DNA of 64,000 bases from Dioscorea cayenensis subsp. rotundata (Eukaryota; Streptophyta; Magnoliopsida; Dioscoreales; Dioscoreaceae), in assembly GCF_009730915.1 (NCBI RefSeq), contig NC_052482.1:19808345-19872344 (forward strand). The letters run 5' to 3'. The notes under the pieces are model-generated. The model was not told the origin of the DNA and searched no databases. It saw only the letters and a program-made list of their open reading frames with translations. Below are positions 34,541 to 47,074 of the stretch, piece by piece; position 1 is the stretch's first letter, and every line of letters begins with the position of its first letter. The translations under genes and the position numbers were made by a program.

Positions 34541-35190
34541 TAAAAAGATAAAACATTACTCACCTCAATGTAAAAAGATAAAATAATATTGAAGTTATAA
34601 CAATTTTTTGCCTGACTGGAAAAACCATTTATAATTTTTTAGTTAAAAAACATCATATGTACACATTAAATCATATTGCTATGGATCCTTAAAGTGAGAG
34701 TTTTTTTAAAATAAAAAAAATAGATAAACTATTTTAAAGCTGTACATAAACTAAATTAAAATACTTATAATAATTTTTTTTTAATTTTGAATGCGCTGAA
34801 ATTTAAAGATACTTATTTATTTTATAAAAATATAAACACAATATGAAAACCCAACTATTAATAGAACAAAGAGTCATGCCTTTCAACATCATCACAAACC
34901 GAAAAACTTTTACCAATTATAAATATCACTTCCACTGTAGTGTAAGGATAAACTAAAAACCATCAAGTCATGATATCATCTTCAAAGATTTATTCCATAA
35001 AAATAATAATATTTAAATAATATTCTACACTTTAACATTAAATTTTTAAAAAAGTAAAAAAATAAATTATTATCACTCACGTCTTTATAACAAACCAAAA
35101 TGTATAATTGAAACAATATACAGTTAATCCTCAGTCGCTAGCGAACCTTAAGCTGCTAGACAAACATTCCAAATGGTGTCATGAAATCCA
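34541..35190. other. AT-rich intergenic DNA
   Basis: No gene or bounded repeat was recognised between the LINE fragment and the Em promoter. Confidence 0.4.
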
Positions 35191-35194
35191 AACC

Positions 35195-35370
35195 CATGCA
35201 TCCAATTGCTTGGTTAATTTAATAAGTTGAACACATTGAAAGATTGACACATGTCCATATCATCCTGCAACAATGTCAATGTGTCACAAAACCAGCAACC
35301 ACTTCCTTCTACCTCAGCCTCATACGTGTCACCACCTCCTTGCCTTCTCGCCGCTTCTTCTCCTTATAAA
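35195..35370 (+). promoter_or_regulatory. Em promoter: RY motif, ABRE-like motif, TATA box
   Basis: Upstream of the Em start are CATGCA within CCATGCATCC (35195-35200, the RY element bound by B3 factors such as ABI3 and FUS3) and ACGTGTC (35324-35330, an ABRE core bound by bZIP factors). A TATAAA follows at 35365-35370, about 90 bp before the ATG. This combination is typical of seed-maturation, ABA-induced LEA genes. Confidence 0.6.
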
Positions 35371-35458
35371 TTAAACAACTTACAGAGCTACCACCCTTCA
35401 ACTTACCCTATTAAGAGAATTGCTAGTTGAAAAACAAAAAAAAACAAAAAAAAATAAG

Positions 35459-35845
35459 ATGTCTTCAGAGCAGGAGAGGCGTGAGCTTGATGAGAGAGCT
35501 AAAAAAGGTGAAACTGTTGTTCCTGGAGGCACTGGTGGGAAGAGTCTTGAAGCTCAGGAACATCTCGCTGAAGGTTTAGTTGCATGCATGCATGGATTAT
35601 GTTTTCTTTGTTTATTTTATACGTAGATGATTATATATGTGTAAGTACTGATGCATGGAATTAATTTGCATGGGATGAATGAAGGACGTAGTAGAGGAGG
35701 GCAGACAAGAAGGGAGCAGCTGGGGAAGGAGGGGTACCAGGAGATGGGGAAGAAGGGAGGGCTAAGCACCACTGAGGAGTCTGGAAAGGAGAGAGCTGAA
35801 AGGGAGGGAATAGAGATTGATGAATCTAAGTTTAGGACTACTTAG
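35459..35845 (+). CDS. Em: Em-like group 1 LEA protein (LEA_5), two exons
   Basis: Exons 35459-35573 and 35685-35845 join in frame to encode 91 residues. The protein is very hydrophilic and Gly/Glu/Lys/Arg-rich. It starts [20 protein letters not shown], followed by [19 protein letters not shown] across the intron. One copy of the group 1 signature repeat ([18 protein letters not shown]) follows, then [11 protein letters not shown], and the end is IDESKFRTT. Length, intron position and the single repeat match typical plant Em proteins. These accumulate in maturing embryos, hold water and protect other macromolecules during desiccation. The promoter carries RY and ABRE-like motifs, fitting ABA and seed-stage control. 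No oddities seen. Confidence 0.95.
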
Positions 35846-36689
35846 TCCTGTGTGGACTTGCATGTGTCATGGGACTATGTTTTTGTGTTATAGATGTGTG
35901 AATAGTATGTAGTAGTAATAATAATAATAAGCGTATGTGTCTTGTAGACTGTAACTGGTGAACCTAACTAGTCTGTGTTTACTGAAGTCATGATGTATAT
36001 ATCTTTATGTTAATTTCCTTGATCTACCTGTAAAGTTTGTTTCTTTTGCGGTGCATATACGTCTGTGCTTGTTGTTGTTATGAAATGATGTGGTTTGAAT
36101 TTATCCCTCTTTGTATGTTGTCTGTTTTTTTTTAGTGTGTAGCTGTTTTCTTGCTCTGATTGGTGCTGCTCAACTGACGCCCAAGGATGCTGTATGGTAA
36201 TTTTGGATCCACTATTTTAGTTAATCAATTAAAATAAAAAAAATTACAATCTATTAATTTTTTTTTAAATAAAAGTATAAATCACAAATTTATTAAAAAA
36301 AAATATCAATAGAGATTAATTACTGATTTAATATATATATTCTCCATGTCATGCACTGGTTTTCTTCCTGGCTCTATCGTACCAAGTTTTCATTAAGTGT
36401 GATTTATAATTAATTTTATAAAGAAATAATTTTAGTTTGAGTTAAACGTAGAATTTGTCAATATATATCTATATAGTGTGTTGGGTATGTATGCATATTA
36501 GTAATACAGAATAAAAAACGTATGAAAATAAAATAAATCAGAATGAATTAGATAGAGCATTGATTGTCAAGTATCTCTGGTAATATACAGAACTACATGG
36601 TGAGGACCAACTCATCATATAATTATAACTAAATAACAAGTATTAGAACAGCCACATGATAACCATCATGACAACTCCTTTCATGAGTA
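35846..36689. other. Em 3' flank and AT-rich DNA
   Basis: This includes the likely Em 3' UTR. At about 36260-36300 a 'tttttttttaaataaaagta' stretch followed by 'aaatcacaaatttatta' resembles the LINE tail seen elsewhere in the window. No further gene was seen. Confidence 0.4.
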
Positions 36690-38650
36690 AGAAATGAATA
36701 AATCATAAATTTATTAAAAACTAAACACAACATACAAGCACAATACAAATAGATTGAAAAGAACAACAACAAAAACTCTCACCAGAGATGACACACAAGT
36801 GTTTCTAGAAACATAACAAGGAGAAAAAACAACGAGAAGATAAAGCAGCTCTGTAGACAAAAGCTACCAACAGGAGACACAGGTCAACAAAGCTGAGAGT
36901 GAAGAACTCTACTCCAGATCAGCTAGATTAGGATCTAATTCGCCAGAATTGTTGGATATCCTAGCATTGATGAAATTGATTGAGCGTTTGATTTTCTGAG
37001 TAGCCTCCGCAAAAGACTATTGTTGATTAACATCGGCTGCTGAAAACCATGAGAGTAGCATTAAAGAGTGAGTAGGTAATGCAGAAAATTGAAAAATGCG
37101 ATTATTACGCTCATGCCAAATATTTCAAATAATAGCAATAATGCAGAGATCCCAAAGGGGTTGGCTTTGAGGTTGGATGGAAGTAATCCAAGTGGTCCAA
37201 ATCTTCGAAAAAAAAGAAGGGGTGGAGTGTATTTCCAAAAGTTGTGTGAAGAAGGACCGGATACGTGTAGTGTATAAGTAGTCGATGAATAGATGATCTA
37301 ACAATCTCAGAAGCCCTATGGTAAAGCACGCAAGTATCAGTTGTATTTATTAAGTTACAGTTTTTTTTGAAGAGGTTTGTAAGAGTAAGAATTTTATCTT
37401 CCCAAGTAAGCCAACATAATAAGGTGATTTTTGTTGGGCATCTAATTTTCCAAAACTGCTTATAAAGTGGACAGCGAATTCTTCCATCGATAAGAAACTT
37501 GTAAAAAGATTTACCGAGAAGGTTCCACTTTTATTCAAAGGGCAAGTGTAAAAGTCTTCTAGTCCACTTGAACAATCAGGGATCATTTCCAAAAGAGAAG
37601 ATAATGCTTCTGTGTTATAGTTGATAAAGTGATTTTTAGGGAGTTAATTTGTTCGGAAAACTGACGAACAGTGATCCAAGGAAGATACAGTCATTAAATA
37701 GAAGAGGCCAATGGTCTTTCAGAGATATCCCCGAATACCATCTATCATACCAAAAATAGGTATTGGCCCCATTTTTAACTGTTTTTGGGACGCATGAGCG
37801 ATAAGAATTCAGGGAAGAAAGTACCCCTGCCCAGAAAAAGGATTTATTTATTGGAGATGTTTGAAAAAGAGGGCATGCAGGGTTTCTGGAGAAGTAGTTA
37901 TTATAACTTTAATAATTTTAACCCAATAGCCGTTAGGATTAGTATTAATTTTCCACCACCATTTTCCAAGAAAAGCACAATTGAAATCCTGGAGACTAAG
38001 AATTCCGCAACCACCCATGTTCTGTGGTCTGCAAATTATTTTCCAGGCAACCAGCCTGATGCCTTTGGGACCCAAATCAGATTCTTTCCAAAGGAAGTCC
38101 CTACGAATCTTGTCAATTTCTTTAATCACCCAAGCATGAAGTTTAAACACTGACATCCAATAGATTGGAACAGTCGAACGAACAGAGTTGAGAAGAGTTA
38201 ATAGACCACCAAGAGAGAGATAAATGGCTTTTCAAGGCGATAGTCTAGCACGAATAGTTTCAATGAGATGAAACCAGTCATGTCTTTTTGGTCGTTGACC
38301 AGATAAAGGGACCCCCAAATAGGTAAGCGGAAGACAGTCTCTAGAACAGTTAAGAATCATAGCATATGTGAAGTGGGGTTGGAAGTCATAATCACTGGAG
38401 TATAAACAGTTTTTTGAGTAATTAATGGTAAGTCCAGAAGATCCTTCAAAAAGATAAAGAATTAACTTAATGATGTTAAGATCCTCCTGTCCTCCAGCAG
38501 AGAATATGATCAGATCATCCGTATATTGAAAGTGGCAGATGCTATCTGAATGGTCTAGGGGCACACCCACTAGGATTTTGGATCTAAGGGCATTAGTAAA
38601 CATAGCACTTAGAACATCACCAGCTAAAGCAAAGAGAAGAGGGACATGGG
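36690..38650 (-). mobile_element. 5'-truncated LINE with reverse transcriptase and zf-RVT remains
   Basis: On the minus strand the copy begins (about 38650) inside the reverse transcriptase domain, with FALAGDVLSAMFTNAL and then FQYTDDLIIFSAG (the catalytic F-x-DD box, YTDD here) and LPLTYLGVPLSGQRPKRHDW. Next come IRRDFLWKESDLGPKGIRLV and an NMGGCGI segment (38156-37848). After these are zf-RVT-like remains (37592-37111) and an 'IWHERNNRIFQF' motif near 37105. It ends at the common tail near 36690. The reading frame is broken in several places. Truncation at the 5' side is typical of LINE insertion. Plant L1-type. Confidence 0.85.
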
Positions 38651-38855
38651 GTGTCTTCTTTCTTTAAGATGAAGAATAAAACTCCTCATTTGGTAATCAA
38701 GATTTATAATTACAGATAACAATATTCTTGCAATTACCCAAAAAGAGGAAAATTAACCGGTCATAATTACATGCCATATAATTCGGGATCATTTATGGAA
38801 AATAAATTAAGACGTGCATTAACAGGTCATTACTGCTAATTATCTCCTTACCTCT

Positions 38856-38861
38856 TATAAA
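38856..38861 (+). promoter_or_regulatory. TATA box of the first GH9 gene
   Basis: TATAAA about 84 bp before the ATG, inside a block ('cctcttata') also present before the second copy (TATAAG at 45065-45070). The shared upstream sequence reaches back to about 38800 and 45000. Confidence 0.5.
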
Positions 38862-38944
38862 TATATATATACAACCTTTCCCCCCAGGGTCTCTCACACC
38901 ACAGTGAAAAAGTGACAACAAACTCCATTGATTCACCACCATCC

Positions 38945-40678
38945 ATGGCTCTTCCAAACCTCCTTCTCCTCCTCTGCTTTCACTGCTTCTTTCTCTTCTT
39001 CATCCAAAGCCATTCTTCAATAGATTACTCTCAAGCTCTCACCAAATCCTTGCTCTTCTTTGAGGGCCAAAGGTCAGGGAAACTCCCTTCTTCTCAAAGA
39101 ATCCAATGGCGTGGTGATTCTGCTCTCAAAGATGGCAGTGATAATGGGGTAATTAATTAATTAATCACCATTTGTTTATATAATAAATATATATATGTAA
39201 GTCTTTAAGTATTATTTTGTTGATATGTAGGTTAATCTCACCGGAGGATATTATGATGCCGGAGACAACGTGAAGTTTGGATTTCCACTTGCATTTACTA
39301 TGACAACACTTGCATGGGGGATCATTGAATTTGAGCAAAACTTAGTTTCCAAGAATGAGTTTGATCATGCCCAAGAAGCATTGAGATGGGGGTGTGATTA
39401 TCTTCTTAACGCTCACGTTGCTCCAGACGTGCTTTATGTGGAAGTCGGAGATGGATTTTCCGATCATGAGTGTTGGATGAGACCAGAGGACATGACAACT
39501 CCAAGAACTTCTTACAGCGTCGATGCTGCACATCCCGGCTCCGATGTCGCCGGAGAAACCTCAGCCGCCTTTGCCGCTGCTTCCATTGCCTTTAGAAAGT
39601 CTGATCCTCATTATGCTGATGTGCTTCTTGACCATGCAAAACAAGTAATCACTTCAACTTGCATTTTCTTTTTTTTTTATTTATATGTTTCATTATTATT
39701 AATATATGCATGCCTGATTATTATGTATTAGTTGTTTCAATTCGCTAATGATTACCCGGGGAGTTATCAAGACAGTGTTACGGCGGCCACAAAGTTCTAC
39801 GCCAGCAGTGGATTTGAGGATGAATATCAATGGGCTGCCGTCTGGCTCTTCCATGCAACCGACGATCAAACATACAGTGATTACCTTGCCAACAAGGGCA
39901 GCACCAGCACCGGTGGTGTTCGGTCTCTTTTCTCTTGGGATGATAAATGGGTCGGTGTTCAAACCATCATCTCTAAAGTAAGTACGAAAATTCAATTATA
40001 AGATGAGAGATCCAAGCTTATACATAAAGTCACATATCTAATAATAATGATAATTTAATAATGAAACAGTTAAAGATCGAACAAAGACTCGATGACAACC
40101 AAAATCCTTTATGGGACAAGTATGAGTCGGAAATGGTTCAATTTATATGTCCGACGATACAAAGAGGGAACAACAATGTGCAGATGAGTCCGGGTGGGAT
40201 GTTGTGGTGGCAGCCATGGAACAACTTCCAGTACACAGCGGCGGCGATGTTAGTGATTGCGGCTCATGCGGACCACCTTAACTCGGTGGGAGCCAACTTA
40301 CAGTGTGACTCGGTCACTGTCACGCCCGGAGAGCTAATTGAGTTTGTTCAATCACAGGTGGACTACATCTTGGGTGTGAACCCAAAGGGGATGAGTTACA
40401 TGGTTGGGTTTGGGTCAACGTATCCGGTTAAGTTCCATCATAGAGGAGCGTCGATGCCTTCGATCAAGTCGGACCCGGCTCTAATTGGGTGCAAGGATGG
40501 GTTCGAGAAGTACTTTTATAGTGATGGACCGAACCCGAATGTATTAGATGGTGCGGTCGTGGGTGGACCTGATGCGAACGATCAATTTGAAGATCAACGG
40601 TATAATTTTCAGCAGTCAGAGGGACCAACTGTTAATAATGGGCCACTAGTTGGGGTGCTAGCTAGACTTGCATCTTAG
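38945..40678 (+). CDS. GH9 endo-1,4-beta-glucanase (subclass B cellulase), copy 1
   Basis: Four exons (38945-39148, 39231-39644, 39732-39977, 40070-40678) join in frame to 490 residues. A signal peptide ([19 protein letters not shown]) indicates secretion to the cell wall. GH9 hallmarks are [25 protein letters not shown] (DAGD carries the catalytic Asp), [44 protein letters not shown] and [10 protein letters not shown] (catalytic-site His). The last is [13 protein letters not shown], followed by QQSEG with the acid Glu. There is no transmembrane anchor and no C-terminal CBM49, so it is subclass B. These enzymes hydrolyse amorphous beta-1,4-glucan during growth, abscission or organ separation. 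It is paired with a close tandem copy 4.5 kb downstream. Length is normal. Confidence 0.96.
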
Positions 40679-41174
40679 ATTTGGTCCAATTGGTATTTAT
40701 TTTAGGTTTTTAATAATTAAAAGTTGGGGGCTAAATATTTCGAAGTTGTATTAAGGATTTTCATTTTCCTATTCCTGTGAAAGAGATAATGAATTTTAAG
40801 TTTCAAAATTTCATATATTGTTTTTTTTTTACTTAACATTATTTATTCATGATATCAGTAAAATTGTATAACTAAAATTAATAAAACTTAAATATATAAA
40901 TAAAAAAAATGAAAAAGTACATAACAATATTGGTCTCTGTTGGTCTATATCACACAACTAATCATAATTTTAATTTGAAGATTGTTAATTTAAGTACTGC
41001 TTAGAGACATGAATTATTGCCAAACTGTCTGGTTCGTTAGGGTCACCATCATGTGTCCACTCTAACCCTAGTTAACTATTAATTCACCCCTCTCCAGATC
41101 TCTCCACGTGTCCACTTTCAATGGTCAAGATTCAATTACCCCTCATCTTCTCTCTTATTTCCTCGAAGTCCTAA

Positions 41175-41976
41175 GAGCATCTCCAACCATGATCCCAAAT
41201 TCCAAATTTGGGGTAATGAATGACTCCAAGCTAACCTCTTTTCCAACCCCAAATTGAGATTCCACATATTTTATATTTTTTTATTCAATATTTTTATTTT
41301 ATTATTATAACTAATAATTTTTTTTAACTTATTAATTTATATAATTAATACTTTAATTAAAGTAATATTTTAATATAATTATAAGTAATATTTTAATATA
41401 ATTTTAAATTTTATGTGTAATTAATTATTTAATAACAAAATTCTTAATTAAATTAATTTATGATAAATTTATTAAACTAAAATAGTTAAAATATACTAAA
41501 AACAATGAAAAAGACATGCACTATGAATTTATAACAAAATACATTCATAACAAAATAGATTATAATAAATTAAATCATAAAATTGTAATTAAATCATAGA
41601 TAATTAAGTATTTTTTTGTTATTAAAATTATAATCAACAATGTGTTTATTAATTATTTATCAAACTAATTAATATATATATATATATATATATTAAATTT
41701 TAAATAAATTAAATCATAAATTAAAAAATATTTTAAATAATTTTTATTAGTAATGTATTATTACATTGTAAATAATATTTAATTAAATCATTGTTGAAAA
41801 TAATTAATTTAAAGTATATTGTGGTTGAATAGTAATAATAATAAAAAAAGAGATGTGTAAAAAAATATTCTTTTTTGGTGTTAGATTTTAGGTTTCTGGT
41901 TGGAGTATAATTTACTGTAGTGGAACAAAATTTGGGATTTGGGGTTGAAATTTGAGGTTGTGGGTTGGAGATGGAC
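41175..41976. mobile_element. MITE with GAGCATCTCCAACC ends
   Basis: The left end GAGCATCTCCAACC and the right end (inward) GTCCATCTCCAACC are flanked by TAA on both sides (41172-41174, 41977-41979). Near-terminal 'ccaaattccaaatttgggg' and 'aaaatttgggatttggggtt' also pair. The size and TAA duplication suggest a PIF/Harbinger-type MITE. The interior is very AT-rich. Confidence 0.65.
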
Positions 41977-42030
41977 TAACCAGCATACATCCACCGAGAA
42001 ACAGCGAAAACCTCAAGAGAGCTTGGGATC

Positions 42031-42990
42031 CATGGCGTCCAACCCTAAGGTCTTCTCCCCAACACGGAAGAGAACTTCCATGCTCTTTGCACCAACGAGA
42101 AGGCACTCCACTGCAAGGGATCTACCTATCACAGCATAATCCCCGATTTAATGTGCCAAGGCAGCGATTTCACCGCCGGGAACGGCACTGACATAGAGTC
42201 GATCTACGGATTTAAGTTCAAGGTCAAGAACTTCAGCCGCAAGATGTCAACGGGGCGGAGATTCACCGAGTGATACATTTTTCGGTGCTACCCCGAAATT
42301 ATATTCCTATGCCCGAGCTCGAGCTCAGTTCCGAACTCGAATATGGGGATTTTTTTCCCATCCCCGTCCCTCACGGGGATTTTTTGGATTCAGGATTCCC
42401 CAGCCTTGATTAATAAATTAAAATAATATTATAATTTTAAATAAAATTTATAAAAATTTTGCTAAAAATACCATAAAAATTTTTAATAATTGAGAAACTC
42501 ATTTATAAATACAACTTAACACAAAATACCAACATACATAATCATCAATAAATTATTTGTAAATTTTAAAAAATACAATATATTTAATATAAGTTTAGAA
42601 TTTTATTTTATTTTTATACCAATGTTCATTTAATTATTACTAATTTGCTAATTAAATAAATATATAAATATAGTTTTTTTCAATTTTTATTTAGACATTT
42701 ATAACATAAAATATTATATATATAATATTTAAATTAAATATTTAATATTTTGGGGCTGGGGCTGGGGCTGGGGCTGGGGCGGGGAGGATGGCCCCAACCC
42801 CAGAAAAAATTTTCCGAACTCAGCCCTAACAAGGTAAGGAATCGGGTTCCCTGTTGGGGCCGAGGCCAATTGACATCTCTAGCCGCAAGCACACCGGTCC
42901 CCGACTTCTTTCCATGGCCAGTGCCAGTCCCAACAACAACGGATCCCAGTTCTTCATATGTACACCCAGTGAGATGAATTTTTCTTTAAA
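42031..42990 (+). pseudogene. Cyclophilin (peptidyl-prolyl isomerase) retropseudogene, split by a hAT insertion
   Basis: The left part (42031-42243) starts MASNPKVF and, after a deletion and frame changes, reads [14 protein letters not shown]-like and then [19 protein letters not shown] and SIYGFKF. These match cyclophilin's 'ENFRALCTGEKG' and 'CQGGDFTRGNGTGGESIYG'. The right part (42881-42990) continues [17 protein letters not shown] and [11 protein letters not shown], matching 'KKHTGPGxLSMANAGP' and 'NGSQFFICT'. Lack of introns suggests a retrocopy of a cytosolic cyclophilin, though most plant cytosolic cyclophilin genes are intronless, so a decayed DNA duplicate is also possible. It stops abruptly after FICT. 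Confidence 0.75.
42244..42880. mobile_element. hAT element inserted in the cyclophilin pseudogene
   Basis: The 9-mer AGCCGCAAG occurs immediately before 42244 and again at 42881-42889. The inserted DNA begins ATGTCAACGGGG and ends CCAATTGACATCTCT, so the ends form a short inverted repeat (GATGTCAA/TTGACATC). The duplication may be 8 or 9 bp depending on where the end is placed, which fits hAT. The interior is AT-rich with GC-rich 'ggggctggggctgggg' and 'cccgtccctcacggggat' near the ends. No transposase frame. Confidence 0.8.
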
Positions 42991-43524
42991 ACCCGGTCGG
43001 TCCGGTTGAACCAGTTAACAGGTTTCCAGTCCAAAGCCGGTTCATGACCGATTCAATCATCACCAGGTTCAAGCTATATGAATGAACCAGGCTGACGACC
43101 AATTATAATTCCACTTGGGTTAAATCTATTGAACTGACCGGTCCAGTAAGGTCCGATTTTTAAAACCTTGGAAATATAACAAAAGTTCAAATTCAACATA
43201 AAAAAAAGTTAATTCCACTAGGGTTAAGACTCCCTATACAGATCTAATAGTCTAATAAGCTAAAACGAGGGAGCTATGAGGTATTACCTCCACACACACC
43301 CTTTTAAGAGCATACTTGTCCCCTCCTTAAAATAAAAAGGAATTATTAGTAGCATCATGAATTTAAGGGATATGGATGTATATATAATGAGCTTTCTTTG
43401 TTCCCTAGGAGATTGGATTTAGCTAAATAAATCTTGGATGTTAATTATTTCTAGCATTAAGCTTTTTGAGTATACTCTCCTGAGTAACTTCTATAGTAAA
43501 TAGATAAATAAATTTTTTATTAAA

Positions 43525-44440
43525 TGCAAACTAAACTTTTTATTTATATATATATTTTCTTCGTAATTTAGAGAATTAAAAATTTAAATTGTCTGTTTGA
43601 CTCTTTAATCTCTGGAACCTCTTACATCGGATTTTGACTACCAATGTTTTCCCCTTGTCTAATATTGCATTCAGAAGAAAAATATATATATATTATGTAG
43701 ACTTTTATCATCTTGACCTCTAAATTATAGGCGCCAATCCCTTTTTTTTTACTAGTTTCTTACATCTAAATTTTACAAATGTATTAGAGCATCTAAATTT
43801 TACAAATGTATTAGAGCATACCACATAGTTTGGAGGAGTCTTGTCTTCATAAGAAAAATAAGGCGGTAGTTCAGCATATGCAAGAGAACAAGATCCTAAA
43901 TTCATTACTTTTTTAACATTATTTTTTTTATTTTTTTTTATTTTTTTTAAAAAGCAACAAACGTTTGTTTTTATGGCACATGAGTGTGGGCTGCGATATC
44001 ACCCGTTAGTTCATTTTTTCAACGAGAATTCAAACAACCACTATTCTACATGTCACACGAGTTTACAATGAGGATTCGAACACTCACGATTCTATATGTC
44101 ACACGAGAGATTTATTTTTAGGGTTGCTAACCATTTAAAGCAAGTGGTTTTGTCTTACTCTATTATTATGTGTCAGCTAATAATTAGGAGCAAGTTTAAT
44201 ATTACTTTCTCAATATGGACCTCTCATTTATATCACAAATTTCACAAGATTAAGGCAAAAGGGAACCGGGTATGAAGGACTCATTTACTTCATGAGTTTA
44301 CATTGGCCTCTCTTCGAGTAAAAATAATTTAAATATTAATAATCACCATTTATTTTTCCTCTCATTGACAAGTGGTTAAAAACAGATTTATTTTTATTTT
44401 TTTAATGACAATGTGAATAAGCAACACCAAACACACATAT
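43525..44440. repeat. Duplicated 3' flank, copy 1 (pairs with 47075-47770)
   Basis: Long stretches match between the flanks of the two GH9 genes, for example 'agaattaaaaatttaaattg', 'catcggattttgactaccaa', 'tatggacctctcatttatat' and 'ttttcctctcattgacaagt'. Copy 1 has an extra segment near 43920-44150. The gene duplication therefore included about 1 kb of downstream DNA. Confidence 0.75.
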
Positions 44441-45000
44441 TTTTTATTAGGAGAAATTTTGCTAAACTACCATATGATTTACCTTCTTATCAATACGAAA
44501 ATTGTAGTTTGAATTGTTACATTTTAGTACTCTGTAGTTTAAACCATTTGTAAAAAGGTGCTAAAACACTTACCTCCATTTATTCTTACTCACATGGCTT
44601 AAAAAAAGACTTAAATTTACTTTTTGCCCTTATTTAGGTTACTAAAATATATATTAATAAAAATCATTCATGTCTATTTGCATAGTATTTAAAAACCATT
44701 CGAATTGGAGGTTTTTTTTTTCTTTTTTTTTGGTTGAAAAGGTGGATGAACCACTTAGATTATATATTTGAATGGTTCTTAATTAGTACATGTTTTAGTA
44801 ACTTCCACTAGTTTTTACACTATTGTATTGAGAAAATAAAATTAACTAGTACTAGTAACTACCATTCAGTTTAATTAGAGATATATTTGAATGATTCTTA
44901 ATTAGTACATAGTTTATAATATCGAGAACAATAGCATTGCTATAGTAACTTTCTCTAGTTTTTACACTGTTGCATTGACGGAAACCTCGACACCATTTAA
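44441..45000. other. AT-rich DNA between the GH9 copies
   Basis: There is a MITE-like stretch at about 44455-44600 ('ttgctaaactaccatatga...'), a short 'ttttttttggttgaaaaggtg' LINE-tail-like run at 44710-44760 and a small direct repeat ('tgaatggttcttaattagta' near 44770 and 44890). No gene was seen. Confidence 0.4.
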
Positions 45001-45154
45001 TTAGGGAGCATTTATAGAAATAAATTAATACGTGCATTAACAGGCTAATTCTCTCTTTGCCTCTTATAAGTACAACCATGCATTCCCCCAAGACTCTCTC
45101 GCACCACAGTGAGAAAGTGAAAAGCAAACCCAAGCCATTCATTCACCAGCATCC

Positions 45155-46924
45155 ATGGCTCTTCCAAGCCTCCTCCTCCTCCTCCTCCTCGGCTTTGAGT
45201 GCTTCTCTCTCTTCTTCATCCAAAGCCATGCTTCAATTGATTACTCTCAAGCTCTTACCAAATCCTTGCTCTTCTTTGAGGGCCAAAGGTCCGGGAAACT
45301 CCCCCCTTCTCAAAGACTCCAATGGCGTGGTGATTCTGCTCTCAAAGATGGCAGTGATAATGGGGTAATTAATCAATCACTATATGCTTATACTATATAT
45401 ATATACATAAATATATAACTCTTTAAGTATTATTTTGTTAATATAATTTGATATATAGATTGATCTCACTGGAGGATACTATGACGCCGGAGACAACGTG
45501 AAGTTTGGATTTCCACATGCATTTACTATAACAACACTGGCATGGGGAATCATTGAATTTGAGAAAAACTTAGTTTCCAAGAATGAGTTTGGTCATGCCA
45601 TGGAAGCATTGAAATGGGGGTGTGATTATTTTCTTAAAGCTCACATTGCTCCGGACGTGCTCTACGTGGAGGTCGGAGATGGAGATTCCGATCATGAGTG
45701 TTGGATGAGGCCAGAGGACATGACAACTCCAAGAACTTCTTACCGTGTCGATGCTGCACATCCCGGCTCCGATGTCGCCGGAGAAACCTCAGCCGCCCTT
45801 GCCGCTGCTTCCATTGCCTTTAGAAAGGCTGATCCTCATTATGCTGATGTGCTTCTTGCACATGCAAAACAAGTAATCACTTTAACTTGCATTTTTTTTT
45901 AAAAAAAAATTTATATTTGTCATGTCATTATTGTTAATAACTTAATTATATATGCATGCATGATTATTATATATGTATTAGTTGTTTCAATTCGCTAATG
46001 AGCACCGGGGGCTTTATCAACAAAGTGTTCCGGTGGCCGGGAAGTACTACTCCAGCAGTGGATTTGATGATGAATATCAATGGGCTGCAGTCTGGCTCTT
46101 CCATGCAACGGATGATAAAACTTACAGTGATTACCTTGCCAACTGCGGCAGCACAGGTGGTGTTCGGTCTCTTTTCTCTTGGGATGATAAATGGGTCGGC
46201 GTCCAAACTATCGTCACTAAAGTAAGTACGAGAATTCGATGATAATAAGATAAAAGACCCAAGCTTATATATATCTATTCACATATTTAATGACAACGAT
46301 AATTTAATAATGATACAGTTAAAGATCGAACAAAGACTTGACAACAATAATCCTTTATGGAACAAGTACGAGTCGGAAATGGTTCAATTCATATGTCCGA
46401 CGATACAAAAAGGGAACAACAATGTGAAGATGAGTCCCGGAGGGATGTTGTGGTGGCAGCCATGGAACAACTTCCAGTACACAACGTCGGCCATGTTGGT
46501 GATTGCGGCTCATGCGGACCACCTTGCCTCGGTGGGAGCCAACTTAATGTGTGGCTCGGTCACTGTAACGCCTAGAGAGCTAATTGAGTTTGTTAAATCA
46601 CAGGTGGACTACATCTTGGGTGCAAACCCAAAGGGGATGAGTTACATGGTTGGTTTTGGGTCGAAGTATCCGATTAAGTTCCATCATAGAGGAGCGTCGA
46701 TGCCTTCGATCAAGTCGGACCCCAATTTGATTGGGTGTAAGGATGGATTCGAGAAGTACTTCAATAGTGATGGACCGAACCCAAATGTGTTAGAGGGTGC
46801 TGTTGTGGGTGGGCCTGATGCAAACGATCAATTTGAAGATCAACGGTCTAATTATCAGCAATCGGAGGGACCAACTGTCAATAATGCGCCACTAGTTGGG
46901 GTGCTAGCTAGACTTGCAGCTTAG
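45155..46924 (+). CDS. GH9 endo-1,4-beta-glucanase (subclass B cellulase), copy 2
   Basis: Four exons (45155-45364, 45459-45872, 45982-46221, 46319-46924) join in frame to 489 residues. Intron positions are identical to copy 1. The signal peptide is Leu-rich ([16 protein letters not shown]). All GH9 signatures are present: [75 protein letters not shown] and QQSEG. It differs from copy 1 by scattered substitutions, a two-residue longer leader and a two-residue shorter loop (GSTGGV against GSTSTGGV). Both copies look functional. Role: secreted cellulase acting on wall glucan. The start is supported by the shared upstream block and TATAAG at 45065. Confidence 0.96.
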
Positions 46925-47074
46925 ATTTGGTCCAATTGATGTTGTTTTAGGTTTTTGATAATCAGAGGTTGGGGGCTAATTATTTTAAGTTGTGTTAGGG
47001 ATTTTCCTTTTCACTATCTTGGTCAAAGAGATAATGAATTTTAATTTTCAAATTTCATATATCTTACTTTGTTG

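Larger units (their letters stand above)
40820..43520. other. ~2.7-kb block present only in the 3' flank of GH9 copy 1
   Basis: The 3' flanks of the two GH9 genes match up to about 40820 (47065 in copy 2) and resume at about 43525 (47075). The DNA between is extra in copy 1. It contains a MITE (41175-41976), a cyclophilin retropseudogene split by a hAT element (42031-42990) and a small GC-rich inverted repeat (about 42984-43165, 'ggtccggttgaacc' and its complement). Confidence 0.65.

Noticed and set aside
40061-40081. Alternative start of GH9 copy 1 at an in-frame ATG before the fourth exon
   Set aside because: It lies in the intron just before the CAG acceptor; upstream exons are clearly conserved.
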